Source: Zopfochytrium polystomum
Lineage: Eukaryota > Chytridiomycota > Chytridiomycetes > Chytridiales > Chytridiaceae
Length of the DNA stretch: 64,000 bases
NCBI GenBank assembly: GCA_025765615.1
Contig: JAIVFJ010000001.1
Location: 434,001-498,000 of the forward strand
Direction: 5' to 3'
The position numbers were made by a program, and so were the translations under genes. The notes below the pieces were generated by a model, which made no database searches, had not been told where the DNA came from, and saw nothing but the letters and a program-made list of their open reading frames with translations. Position 1 is the first letter of the stretch. The number at the start of each line of letters is the position of its first letter. Below are positions 9,190 through 18,342 of the stretch, one piece after another.

Positions 9190-11193
9190 TTGCCAGAGTC
9201 AACAGGGGAGGCAACAAATCCCCCAATCATACCACGAGAGCCATCAGGTTTACGTGACTACCTGGCATTGAAGGCAAACCTTTGTAAACTACGAACAAAA
9301 CCATCAATTGCCACAAGTCCTTCCACTTACAGTCGGAAAACACTCCGCGCTTTAACTGCAAGAATTCGTAAACTACGAATAGCACAGGGACAATTTCGTG
9401 AACTCTACCAAACGCTCAAAGCATGCACTGTGCTTGAGCCGGAGGAAGTCACAGCATATCCAACAGAAAGGATCCACCAGCGGGACTTACCGCCACTCCC
9501 TGCTTCGCATAAAGAGGCCATGCGTTCTCCTTTTGCAAAGTATTGGAAGGCAGCTCAACTCTCAGAGATCAATTCGATCACATCAAAGCATGTCTGGGAC
9601 TTAGTGGCTCGACCTAAAGGGCGTAAGATACTCAAGCCCAAATGGGTTTTTGCCTACAAGTTTGACAGTGAAGGGTACCTTGAATGCTTCAAGGCTCGCC
9701 TTGTTGGTCGGGGTTACACTCAGATCTTTGGTCAGGACTACAATGAGACCTTCTCCCCTGTCGTCCGCAGCTCCTCCATAAGGGCAATCCTTGCTATCTC
9801 GTTGCTGTTTGACCTCATACTTGCAGGCCTTGATGTCGAAACCGAATACTTGAACGCCAAACTGGACATTGAAAACTTCATGGAACAACCAGAAGGCTTT
9901 GAGATACGTGGTGCAGACGGGATACTTCTTGTCTGTTTACTCAGGAAGAGTCTGTACAGACTGCACCAGTCTGGTCGACAGTGGTACAAAACAATCCGCG
10001 ACTTCCTAGTAGAAATTGGATTTACGCAATTGAAGACTGACCACTGTGTCTTTGTGCAAAGGCACCCTGATGGAAAGGTCAAGACCATCATCACTCTATA
10101 TGTAGATGACATCCTCATCTTCAGTCACACTGAAGAAGAAATTGCCAAAATTCTTTCTCTGATCAAATCAAAGTTCAAAATCCGCGAGGACCTCAACCCA
10201 AAAGTTGCTGTTGGCATCCAAGTTGAGAAAATCAAAGATGGAATCTTTATTGGACAGAAAAACTACACACAGCATGTCTTGGAGGAAGCGAACTACTGGT
10301 GTGACGATGAAGGCTTACCTGTCAAAATCAAAGCAACTCCCATGTCCACGACATGGATGCACGATGTGGACTCTGGAAAACTTCCACAAAAAGAGTCGGA
10401 ATACTTCCGAAGCACACTCATGCAACTTGCTTACCTTGCAAACTTGACGCGCCCTGACATTGCGTATGCTGTGAATACACTTGCACAATACCAGTCTGCT
10501 CCAACCCATTCAGATTCCCTTGCGCTTGACAGATTGCTGCGATATGTCCGCGCTACCTGGGATCATGGACTTTTCTACCAGAAGGGAGACTCCCAGATGA
10601 CATGCATCACCAATGCAACGCTCCCAGAGGTAGAGAAAGCTGCGGGTATTTCTTACCCAGAGTGGGATGAACCACATGGCTACGCTGATGCCAGCTATGC
10701 TGAAGAGGATGGACGCAAGTCGAGGTCAGGGCATGTGTTCATGCTTTGTGGGGGTGCTATTACATGGTACAGCAAGAAACAATCAGTTGTCGCTTTGTCC
10801 TCAACTGAGGCGGAATACTTCTCCCTTACTGAGGCCATCAAAGAGGCAATCTGGCTACGAATGCTCTTCCAGCAGCTGGGTATGGATTCAAATAAGCCCA
10901 CTACTGTTTATGAAGACAATCGTTCAACCATAGCTATTGCTATGAATCCAATACACCATGGCCGGGTCAAACACTTTGACGTGAGGTTGCATTTCATACT
11001 GGACCACTTGGAGAAAAAGGAGGTTCAACTTATTCATTGCCCAATGGACATGATGATTGCCGATCTTCTCACCAAAGCTCTTCCTGCAGCTCAACATGCA
11101 AAGCTTGCATCACTGATGGGAATTTGCAGTCTCGCCGACCTCCAAGGTGTAAGCGTGGTGCCCACGCTCAAATCAGCACAACGCTTAGTCTAA
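9190..11193 (+). CDS. Copia family-A reverse transcriptase / RNase H
   Basis: An intact frame of 667 codons encodes the RVT_2 reverse transcriptase and RNase H of the family-A element. RT motifs are KARLVGRGYTQ near residue 175, LDVETEYLNAKLD near 215, and the catalytic YVDD at 304-307. RNase H follows, with GYADASYAEE (catalytic Asp), SSTEAEYFSLTEA, EDNRSTI and RVKHFDVRLHFI. These are all canonical copia blocks, so the domain itself looks undamaged even though upstream gag and integrase are broken. The first Met lies right after a stop ending the integrase frame, so the enzyme would normally be made as part of the polyprotein. Confidence 0.9.
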   Translation: MPESTGEATNPPIIPREPSGLRDYLALKANLCKLRTKPSIATSPSTYSRKTLRALTARIRKLRIAQGQFRELYQTLKACTVLEPEEVTAYPTERIHQRDLPPLPASHKEAMRSPFAKYWKAAQLSEINSITSKHVWDLVARPKGRKILKPKWVFAYKFDSEGYLECFKARLVGRGYTQIFGQDYNETFSPVVRSSSIRAILAISLLFDLILAGLDVETEYLNAKLDIENFMEQPEGFEIRGADGILLVCLLRKSLYRLHQSGRQWYKTIRDFLVEIGFTQLKTDHCVFVQRHPDGKVKTIITLYVDDILIFSHTEEEIAKILSLIKSKFKIREDLNPKVAVGIQVEKIKDGIFIGQKNYTQHVLEEANYWCDDEGLPVKIKATPMSTTWMHDVDSGKLPQKESEYFRSTLMQLAYLANLTRPDIAYAVNTLAQYQSAPTHSDSLALDRLLRYVRATWDHGLFYQKGDSQMTCITNATLPEVEKAAGISYPEWDEPHGYADASYAEEDGRKSRSGHVFMLCGGAITWYSKKQSVVALSSTEAEYFSLTEAIKEAIWLRMLFQQLGMDSNKPTTVYEDNRSTIAIAMNPIHHGRVKHFDVRLHFILDHLEKKEVQLIHCPMDMMIADLLTKALPAAQHAKLASLMGICSLADLQGVSVVPTLKSAQRLV

Positions 11194-11348
11194 AGGCTCC
11201 CTCTGGCTTCTCCAGCTACACTTGTGGGTTCATGCAGGTTTTCACAAGTGTAGGGGGGTGCATGGGTGGGTCCGAGTCCCACTGCTTGGCTGGCATTGTT
11301 GGACAGCCATGTACTCCAGGAGAAACAGTTGCCCCCTCTCTTTCTATT

Positions 11349-11357
11349 GCGGGGGTG
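11349..11357 (+). promoter_or_regulatory. Polypurine tract before 3' LTR-A
   Basis: GCGGGGGTG lies directly against the TGTTGAGG start of the 3' LTR at 11,358. This is where copia elements prime plus-strand DNA synthesis. The tract is short and interrupted by a C and a T. Confidence 0.5.
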
Positions 11358-11393
11358 TGTTGAGGTTCGACCCACAGGGTACACGACAACTGT
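11358..11393 (+). repeat. First 36 bp of the 3' LTR-A
   Basis: The LTR start TGTTGAGGTTCGACCCACAG is followed by GGTACACGACAACTGTT. At 11,394 the sequence jumps into inverted gag. The same variant start (CACAGGGTACACGACAACTGTT) is found inverted at 13,588-13,623, so the composite 11,358-13,623 begins and ends with the same LTR terminus in opposite orientation. Confidence 0.8.
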
Positions 11394-11560
11394 TGGCGTG
11401 TGCAGGCTGCTTGCCCTTGGCCTTCTTTGCAGGGCGAGCTGGCTCTGACTTCCCGTGAGGGAAGTTGAGGCATTCCTCGCGAGAGTGTGAGACCCAGATT
11501 CCATGAAGGTCACAAGTAGGCTTGCCGTTGAGTGCCTCACCGATTTTGCTCTTCTTGGTT
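11394..11560 (-). pseudogene. Inverted gag fragment inside the 3' LTR
   Basis: This is a near-identical reverse complement of 6806-6973 (gag 3' part, from the AACCA junction to the Lys/Ala-rich segment). It directly abuts the LTR-A copy starting at 11,561, just as the original abuts the solo LTR. It therefore comes from the gag-plus-solo-LTR junction, copied in opposite orientation. Confidence 0.85.
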
Positions 11561-13055
11561 TGTTGAGATTCGACCCACGGGGTACACTACGCCCGTTACT
11601 GATGATCCCTTTGAGAACTCCATCCAATCACATTGGATGGGGTGTTTGAAGGGCTCAGTAGATTCAATACTTGAATGGGGCGCTCGGAAGGGCTAATCTG
11701 TTCTCAATAAAAAGAGATAGGCAAAGGCGGCTGTTGTTCTAGCTTTGTTCATCCTACTGGTAGGAACAATGCAATTAGAACATGCACAAAAACGCTCAAA
11801 CTACGCACTCTGCACATGTAACACAGCACAGCAAGCATGCAGAAGCAGTGTACCACTGCCCCATGCTCCGGAATTCCGCTCTCTGCACCGGAATTCCGCT
11901 CTCTGCACCGGAATTCCGCTCTCTGCACCGGAATTCCACTCTCTGCACCGGAATTCCGCACTTTGCATCGGAATTCCGCTTCCTGATCCGGAATTCCAGC
12001 TTTCCTGCTGTTCTGTGCAATCTGAGCAATGCAACAGGCATTTAGGAATCAGGGATTGCACCAATCACTGCATTTCTAAAAGTGAGATAGAAACTGAGCT
12101 CACCAGAGATTGCACCAATCATTGGATTTCTAAAAACAAGGAAAAAAGCGGCTTGTTTCCCAAACAAGCTTCCTGATTTGGAAACAACCAAACCAATTTA
12201 CAAGCAACTGCTTCTCAAACAAGCTGTAAATTGGTTCCTGGTGGTACTCAGCCCAGACAAAGTACTCAGCCCAAGGTGGTACTCAGCCCTGGCTGGTACT
12301 TAGCCCTGGGTGGTGCACAGCCCAGGCTGGTACTCAGCCCTGGGTGGTGCTCAGCCCAGGCTGGTACTTAGCCCTGGCTGGTACTCAGCCCTGAGTGATG
12401 CCCAGCCCTGGGTGGTGCTCAGCCTGAAAGAAATGACTGCTGCTGATTGTGGATGGTGGTGAACTACTCTCTTGTGGACTACTCTCTTGTGATGGTGAAG
12501 CTGAGACAGGAGACTGTTGTACAATGTATGCTGTTTGGCTTTATACAAAATTGTGACAAAGACCAGGTGACAAAAAATGCACCAAATCCTCATCACAGTT
12601 GGTGCTCCCATGCACCACAGTGTGAGGTGTTGCTCTTGCACACTGCTTACTGCAAAAACCCAAAATCTAACACAGCCCTGAATTGGTACTTAGCCCAGGA
12701 TGGGGGTTTGTGCTCAGCCTGTTTTATCTCATTTCTGTGGCCTGCTCTGTGCAGCCCACTGCTCCCTCTGTTTTCTGATGGCTCCAACCTGCAGGAGTAT
12801 AAAAGCAGCAACCTCTCACAGAGATCAAACAAGGAAAAAAAACCCCCTCCTTGCTGCTTTGACAGAATCCAGTGCAAAACAAGCCAATCTCTCTTCCTCC
12901 ATTTGCTCTCTCTTCCAGCTCTGCCCACTCACTCCTCTCTCCTCTCTCCAGCCTCTCACTCCTCTCCCTTTTCCATCATCACTGCTCTCTCTCTCTCTCT
13001 CTCTTCATTCCCACACACACACCAAGTCCCTCCAGTTCTGGGTGGGATTTCATCA
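11561..13055 (+). mobile_element. LTR-A copy (inverted duplicate of the solo LTR)
   Basis: A complete LTR-A of about 1495 bp, from TGTTGAGATTCG to TTTCATCA, is nearly identical to the reverse complement of 5313-6805, including the nested LTR-B and the seven-unit GGAATTCC block. It has no target-site duplication of its own: the left flank is inverted gag and the right flank is another LTR fragment. It is therefore a copied segment and not an independent insertion. The last stretch differs slightly from the other arm (for example GCCTCTCACTCC near 12,950). Confidence 0.88.
12425..12672 (-). mobile_element. Nested solo LTR-B (second copy of the same insertion)
   Basis: This 248-bp unit starts TGAAAGAAATGACTG and ends AAAATCTAACA on the + strand (LTR-B reads on the - strand). 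CAGCC flanks it at 12,420-12,424 and 12,673-12,677, the reverse complement of the GGCTG duplication around 5694-5941. Position and duplication are the same in both arms, so the nested insertion happened before the inverted duplication. Confidence 0.9.
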
Positions 13056-13623
13056 GTTGCTTGTAAATTGGTTTGGTTGTTTCCAAATCAGGAAGCTTGT
13101 TTGGGAAACAAGCCGCTTTTTTCCTTGTTTTTGGAAATCCAATGATTGTTGCAATCTCTGGTGAGCTCAGTTTTTATCTCACTTTTAGAAATGCAGTGAT
13201 TGGTGCAATCCCTGATTCCTAAATGCCTTTTGCATTGCTCAGATTGCACAGCACAGCAGAAAAGCTGGAATTCCGATGCAGGGAGCGGAATTCCGATGCA
13301 GAGAGCGGAATTCCGGAGCCTGGGGCAGTGGTACACTGCTTCTGCATGCTTGCTGTGCTGTGTTACATGTGCAGAGTGCGTAGTTTGAGCGTTTTTGTGC
13401 ATGTTCTAATTGCATTGTTCCTACCAGTAGGATGAACAAAGCTAGAACAACAGCCGCCTTTGCCTATCTCTTTTTATTGAGAACAGATTAGCCCTTCCGA
13501 GCGCCCCATTCAAGTATTGAATCTACTGAGCCCTTCAAACACCCCATCCAATGTGATTGGATGGAGTACTCAAAGGGATCATCAGTAACAGTTGTCGTGT
13601 ACCCTGTGGGTCGAAGCTCAACA
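13056..13623 (-). repeat. Partial LTR-A, inverted
   Basis: The family-A LTR is read on the - strand from mid-LTR (CAGTTGCTTGTAAATTGG) to its TGTTGAG terminus at 13,623. The whole TATA/CT-rich half is missing. It has only three GGAATTCC units and no nested LTR-B, so it derives from a different LTR than the arm beside it. Its terminal 36 bp match the start of the 3' LTR at 11,358. Confidence 0.85.
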
Positions 13624-14878
13624 GCGCAGGCAGCCGCAGCTCGTTCAGCCTCCTGGCAGACGAGGGCAGCACGTTTGGCAGATTGACAGGAAGCAGCTTC
13701 GCAGGCAGCAGCTTAAGCAACTTCGGCACGGGTAGCATTAGCACTGGCAAGGGCAGAACGCGCAGCTGCAGTTTGGGCTGCCTCAGTGTCAAAATGGACA
13801 GAAGGGGATGACTGGGGGCGGAGGTGGCGTCAGAGGTGGGGACCTCTGAGAACATCAATGATTGGCGTACCTGTGGTCATTGGTGGACGAAAGCTGAGGA
13901 TTCAGGCAAAACTGGTGGGCGACAACTCTCAGCAGGCACTGTGCGTGCGAGGGGATGAGGAAGGGCCGCTCAGCTTCAGAGCGAAAGCTGGGGACACTAG
14001 CAACCTGGGTAGCCCAGTTGTTCGTTACCTGGGGCATGGCAGGTCGATCTGGGTACACTGCATGGAAGTAGCAATAAAGACAGAGCTCTGAGGGCAAACC
14101 TTGGGTGACAATACCAACACCAGGTCGCACGAACTTGCCCTCCCAGGGAGGACGACAACATCGGCGTCATTGGCTTCAAGATAGAAGTGAACAAGCTCAA
14201 AAAGCTCATCAGCAGCAGTTTCAATGTTGATGTGGATACCAAGGTGCATGAAGGTAGACATTGTGTATGTGCCATCCAGGTTTTTGAGGGCAGTGGTAAT
14301 ATCCAACATATCCGTCTCACTGGGGGATTTAAGGACAGGAGCGCCAGGCCAGTTGCAGGGCAGGTGGGCAAAAAGCCAATCAATCCATTCAGGGGAATGG
14401 GCAACGAGACCAGCAGGCATCAGTTCATTGAGGTCAATGGACAGCTGTCTGATGATACACTGCTCGAGTTCGGACTCAGGTTGGATGGCTTGGCAATAGC
14501 CACCAGTACACCAGTAGTGCTGAGGAGAGCAAAGTGGCTGTCTGTACTAATCTCATCTGTGAGAGCAGAGTGGCAGGTGAACACGAAGACTCGAGCCTCA
14601 AGTTGGAAGAACTCTTGCTGTGGAAGGCCACTCTTGTCATCTCCACCATCAGCATCAATGACAATACCCTTATGTCAGAGTTAGTGATGATTCATATAGT
14701 TGCACCACCTAATTGCCTACTGGTCGGTCAGGAAAGGTCTCATCGGCAATAGCGACAACAGTAGCATCACCCAGTGTGACAATGGTGTGACGGCGTGTGT
14801 CAGAACCTCCTCAGAGGCAGGCCTATCGGCATTGGGTTCAGGAGCAGGGTCGGTGTCAGGTACACAGCCAGCCATGGC
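13624..14878 (-). pseudogene. Degenerate unrecognised coding sequence
   Basis: Read on the - strand, coding-like pieces occur in order but in shifting frames. A start at 14,877 (MAGCVPDTDPAPEPN) is followed by a segment with TIVTLGDATVVAIADE. A 131-residue piece (14,025-14,420) contains DITTALKNLDGTYTMSTF. Last is an Ala/Glu-rich stretch with an in-frame stop and repeated RAA-type units at 13,624-13,800. The composition fits a gag-like or host structural protein, but I recognise no family. The frames are too broken for a working gene. Its downstream end is cut by LTR-A. Confidence 0.4.
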
Positions 14879-16009
14879 GTAGCTTTATACTTTTTTGATG
14901 CTACTGGTTTTTTTGGCAGCACAACCAAAGTTTTTCAACTTTGTAAATGAAAAAAAAGTAGAGTTAAGAGTTCTTCTACTTTTTAGCTTAAAATAAGTGT
15001 TTCCTGACCTCCGCAGGGTCGAAGGAGGGTCAGAGACGGCTTTACTTAGTGGGTCGAGTACTGTGAGGTGGTATGTCCCAAGTTACGCATTTCTGGCCAT
15101 CACAGCAGTACAGGGCACAAAAGAAGAGTTGATTCCAACCTTTTTCCCAAGAGGAATTGCTGAATTTGCTTGTCAGACATGAACGTTAGGTCGGGCCTCT
15201 TACAACTCTGCTTTATATATAGCACCTGGTGTGTATTTTGCTTGTTACAGATGGTTTTGGAGTGCGTCGCCCTCCAAAACCTTTCCAATAGCAAGAGCAA
15301 GGTACTGCAAACCTTTTTAGCTCTGAGGAGCGTGAGGTTTATTGTATTTTCGCGAATTTTACTGAAAACCTACAGTTTAAGTAGGAAAACCGCATTCTAC
15401 GAAATCCAGCATGTTTTGTGTACCAAACATCGGAATCTTGAGCTTGACTAGGAGGAGAACAATGTAGAGTATCTTTTCCAACCCAGTATTCATGAGGTTT
15501 GGATATTCCTTGTAATCGAAAGGGTGGAAAACGGTTTCGATTAAAAATGTCTTTCCGGGATAACATAGCAGGCCAATTCATCAATCAGCCATCATAGCGA
15601 ATTCTTTCGGTAACACCTGATTCTTCATATTAACTTTGCATGAAAAAATATATTCGCAATGCTGAAAGCGAGCTCTACAAATGTAGGGGTACCGCAGGTC
15701 CAGTGAAGGCCTCTACAAAAAGTTGATTTCCGGACCTAACTCCGTGGATATTGCATGTATCCAAAGCGTGACGATGCCGTTTGATAGCGCTCAGCAAGGG
15801 CTTTCCAACGCACGATTACAAAGGTTTCTAGCTAAATTCCCTGCAGAGTTACAATGTCAGAGCATCGAACCCTCCAGATGTGAATTAACTTTGCAATTTT
15901 CTCTAATTTTCTTTTACAAAGAAAAAGCTCCTAACTTTTTGCAGATCCATACACGAATTTGACAGAGCTTTCAAACGCACTATCCACGTGGGGATTTGTT
16001 GGGTTTTGG
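14879..16009. other. Stretch without a recognisable gene
   Basis: AT-rich sequence without a convincing reading frame on either strand; the frames present are under 95 codons and have no recognisable motif. TTTGG at 16,005-16,009 is the left target-site duplication of the LTR that follows. Confidence 0.4.
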
Positions 16010-16255
16010 TGAAAGAAATGACTGCTGCTGTTTGTGGATGGTGGTGAACTACTCTGGTGGACTACTCTCTTATGATGGTGAAGCTGAGATGGGAGACTGT
16101 TGCACAATGTATGCTGTTTGGCTTTATACAAAATTGTGACAAAGACCAGGTGACAAAAAATGCACCAAATCCTCATCACAGTTGGTGCTCCCATGCACCA
16201 CAGTGTGAGGTGTTGCTCCTGCACACTGCTTACTGCAAAAACCCAAAATCTAACA
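16010..16255 (-). mobile_element. LTR-B with perfect TTTGG duplication
   Basis: A 246-bp family-B LTR (TGAAAG...TAACA on the + strand) is flanked on both sides by TTTGG (16,005-16,009 and 16,256-16,260). Taken alone it is a solo LTR. It is identical by eye to the 5' LTR at 24,571-24,815, and the identity continues about 136 bp into the flank. Confidence 0.88.
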
Positions 16256-16391
16256 TTTGGGATCGCTTTACTAAGTGGTACCATCGAAAACGAGACCTCG
16301 CCTTGCAGTGGGTTGAAAGTCAGGTCGAAAGTCAGGTGCCACCGACTTTGTCGTTGACGGCAATTGTCGCTCACATTCGTTTGCAAGCGTT
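16256..16391 (+). repeat. Duplicated flank of the family-B element (copy 1)
   Basis: These 136 bp (TTTGGGATCGCTTTACTAAG ... GCAAGCGTTC) are identical by eye to 24,816-24,951, which lie outside the 5' LTR of the large family-B element. In this copy the sequence then jumps into family-B 3' internal sequence (AGAATCACAAACAGG). I see no coding function in it. Confidence 0.8.
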
Positions 16392-17812
16392 CAGAATCAC
16401 AAACAGGTATGACTGGCCATCAGATGGCAGAACAGAAAGGACAGACCACACTAACAAAAATGGATGGGGGCACATAGTGAACTTCAGAGGTAAAAGAAAA
16501 TGAGTCAAAGTAATGAAAAGGAACAAAGAAGAAAACAGCTTCACAGATAAGAAAAAATGAATCAGAGGAAAGAGAAGAAACAAAGGCCAATGCGACTCAA
16601 ATGGTATTCACTGAGAGCAGCTGAGAGAGATTTCGTCATATAGTCTGCAGGCTGTTCTCCTCCAGCAATCCACTCAAGCCGTACTACTTTTTGTTCCACG
16701 AGTTCTCGAATATAATGATACTTTATGCTTTGACTGATTGGTGTAAATATCATTTGAACTGAGGGTGATCACACCGCTGTTGTCAGTGTAGATGACAAGA
16801 GGAGTTGGAGACGGAAGTTGAAGTGCTGAATAGAGTTGGGATAGTCCCTTAAGTTCTCGTCCCAGTTCAGACACAGCAACATATTCAGCTTCCTGCGGTG
16901 ACAGCATGACAGTATTGCTCTGAACAGATGTCCAACTAATAGCTGTTCCTCCAAATAGAACATAGTAGCCAGGCTGTGATTTCCCATCTGAGTGGACACC
17001 ATGGGCAGCGTTGTAGTAACTGGCTATATCTGTGCAGTTGCGAGAATAGAAAAAACCATACTCACTATTACTGTTGAGATATTCGAGAACCAGAATAAGG
17101 ATCTTCATGTGTTGCTCGCTAGGAGTTTTGCTGAAGGCACCAAGGTATGAAACTGCTGGGGCAAGGTCTGGTCGCGTGTGTGTTGCAAGGTAGTTGATGC
17201 CACCAAGGATTGCCTGGTACAGTCTCTGGTTCTGGTCTGGAGCTGGTTGGTCAATCCCACGTGGCTGAAGATTGAGACTACTGGGAAGGGCAGTTACTGC
17301 AGTACGGTTGTTGATAATGTTGGCATGGCGTTGAAGTAAATCCTTGATATAGGCTTTCTGGTGCAAGAAGATTCCGTTGTGGCAGTGTTCCAGTTGCATA
17401 TTGAGGATGGTTTCATTGCTTCCATTTCGCAGAGTTTGTAAAAGGATTAGGCAAGGCAATGGCAGAAGAAGTTTTGGCCAGAATCACCAAAAAGCAAATA
17501 TTGTTAACTTAGCTTGTGGTGTGGATGATGAGTCAATCTGACAAAAGAGGATGCAGTAGTCCCAGAAGATTGCATGACTTTCCTGACAACTGTTTGATTT
17601 AGGTGGCTGTTCAACTCCAGCAGTCAGTGCAGTGGTAATGAACTGCTCGATGCAGATTGGCAGATAAAATATGCTGTTGAGGTACGTGTTGCTGATATCG
17701 ACTGTGTCAGTGACCCAGTTGATTCAGGCAGCCATTTCAGTGAGTTAACGAGGACTATTGATTTGGACAAGAGTTGAGTGAGTATTCTCAATTTAAATGC
17801 AACGACACTAAG
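16392..17812 (-). pseudogene. Family-B-like copia RT / RNase H fragment
   Basis: On the - strand this holds the 3' half of a copia pol. The clearest frame is 16,674-17,459, with ATHTRPDLAPAVSYLGAF, HSDGKSQPGYYVLFGG, SPQEAEYVAVSELG and YTDNSGVITLSSND, that is the end of RT plus RNase H. A second frame (16,562-16,753) continues the RNase H tail after a small deletion in the SKH segment. Upstream (17,460-17,812) is degraded RT. The YVDD region is missing. It matches the + strand copy at about 45,797-47,213 almost base for base and is a different subfamily from the pol at 18,343-19,965. Confidence 0.8.
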
Positions 17813-18058
17813 TGAAAGAAATGACTGCTGCTGATTGTGGATGGTGGTGAACTACTCTGGTGGACTACTCTCTTGTGATTGTGAAGCTGAGATGGGAGAC
17901 TGTTGTACAATGTATGCTGTTTGGCTTTATACAAAATTGTGACAAAGACCAGGTGAGAAAAAATGCACCAAATCCTCATCACAGTTGGTGCTCCCATGCA
18001 CCACAGTGTGAGGTGTTGCTCCTGCACACTGCTTACTGCAAAAACCCAAAATCTAACA
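17813..18058 (-). repeat. 3' LTR of the family-B element
   Basis: 246 bp from TGAAAG at 17,813 to TAACA at 18,058 on the + strand. It is followed (on the - strand preceded) by the polypurine tract, which fixes it as the 3' LTR. It differs from the 5' LTR at a handful of sites (for example GATTGTGG for GTTTGTGG and GGTGAGAAAA for GGTGACAAAA). Confidence 0.88.
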
Positions 18059-18071
18059 CTCCCCCCTAAGC
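18059..18071 (-). promoter_or_regulatory. Polypurine tract of family-B element
   Basis: On the - strand CTTAGGGGGGAG lies directly before the 3' LTR. The same tract stands before the LTR of the + strand relative at 47,289-47,300, which supports its role as the plus-strand primer. Confidence 0.75.
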
Positions 18072-18342
18072 TGTGGGCAGGAGCAAAAGGGCCAGCACGG
18101 AGGAAAACCTTACGCCATAGGCAACGTAAGGAAACCGTACACTGGTTAAGGAAAAGCAATAAACAGGTATGACTGGCCACCAGGTGGCAGAACAATAAGA
18201 AAAGAATGCCCATATGAAATTTGTAGATGGAGAGCAAAGAAGCTTGAATGCAGGAATATAAGAAGCAATGCAGAAGAAGAAGAAGGGCTAGAAAGAGAAA
18301 GGAGAAAGAGAATGCAATGCAAATAAAGAAAGGGGACAGAAA

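Larger units (their letters stand above)
3049..13623 (+). mobile_element. Ty1/copia retrotransposon, family A (main copy, disrupted)
   Basis: This is an LTR retrotransposon in copia order: 5' LTR, gag, protease, integrase, RT and RNase H, then a polypurine stretch and a rearranged 3' LTR. Integrase lying before RT identifies the Copia superfamily. It is not autonomous as it stands: gag is split by a solo LTR at 5313-6805, a short duplication near 7190 shifts the gag frame, integrase has an in-frame stop near 8549, and pol changes frame near 8050 and 9187. The 3' LTR (11,358-13,623) is a chimera of LTR pieces in both orientations plus an inverted gag fragment. No target-site duplication of the whole element is visible; AAGAC precedes 3049 but is not repeated at the other end. 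Confidence 0.85.

Noticed and set aside
13056..13623. Partial inverted LTR as an independent solo LTR insertion
   Set aside because: It lacks one LTR end and any target-site duplication, and its left border is a direct join to another LTR, so it is a rearranged piece of the 3' LTR composite.
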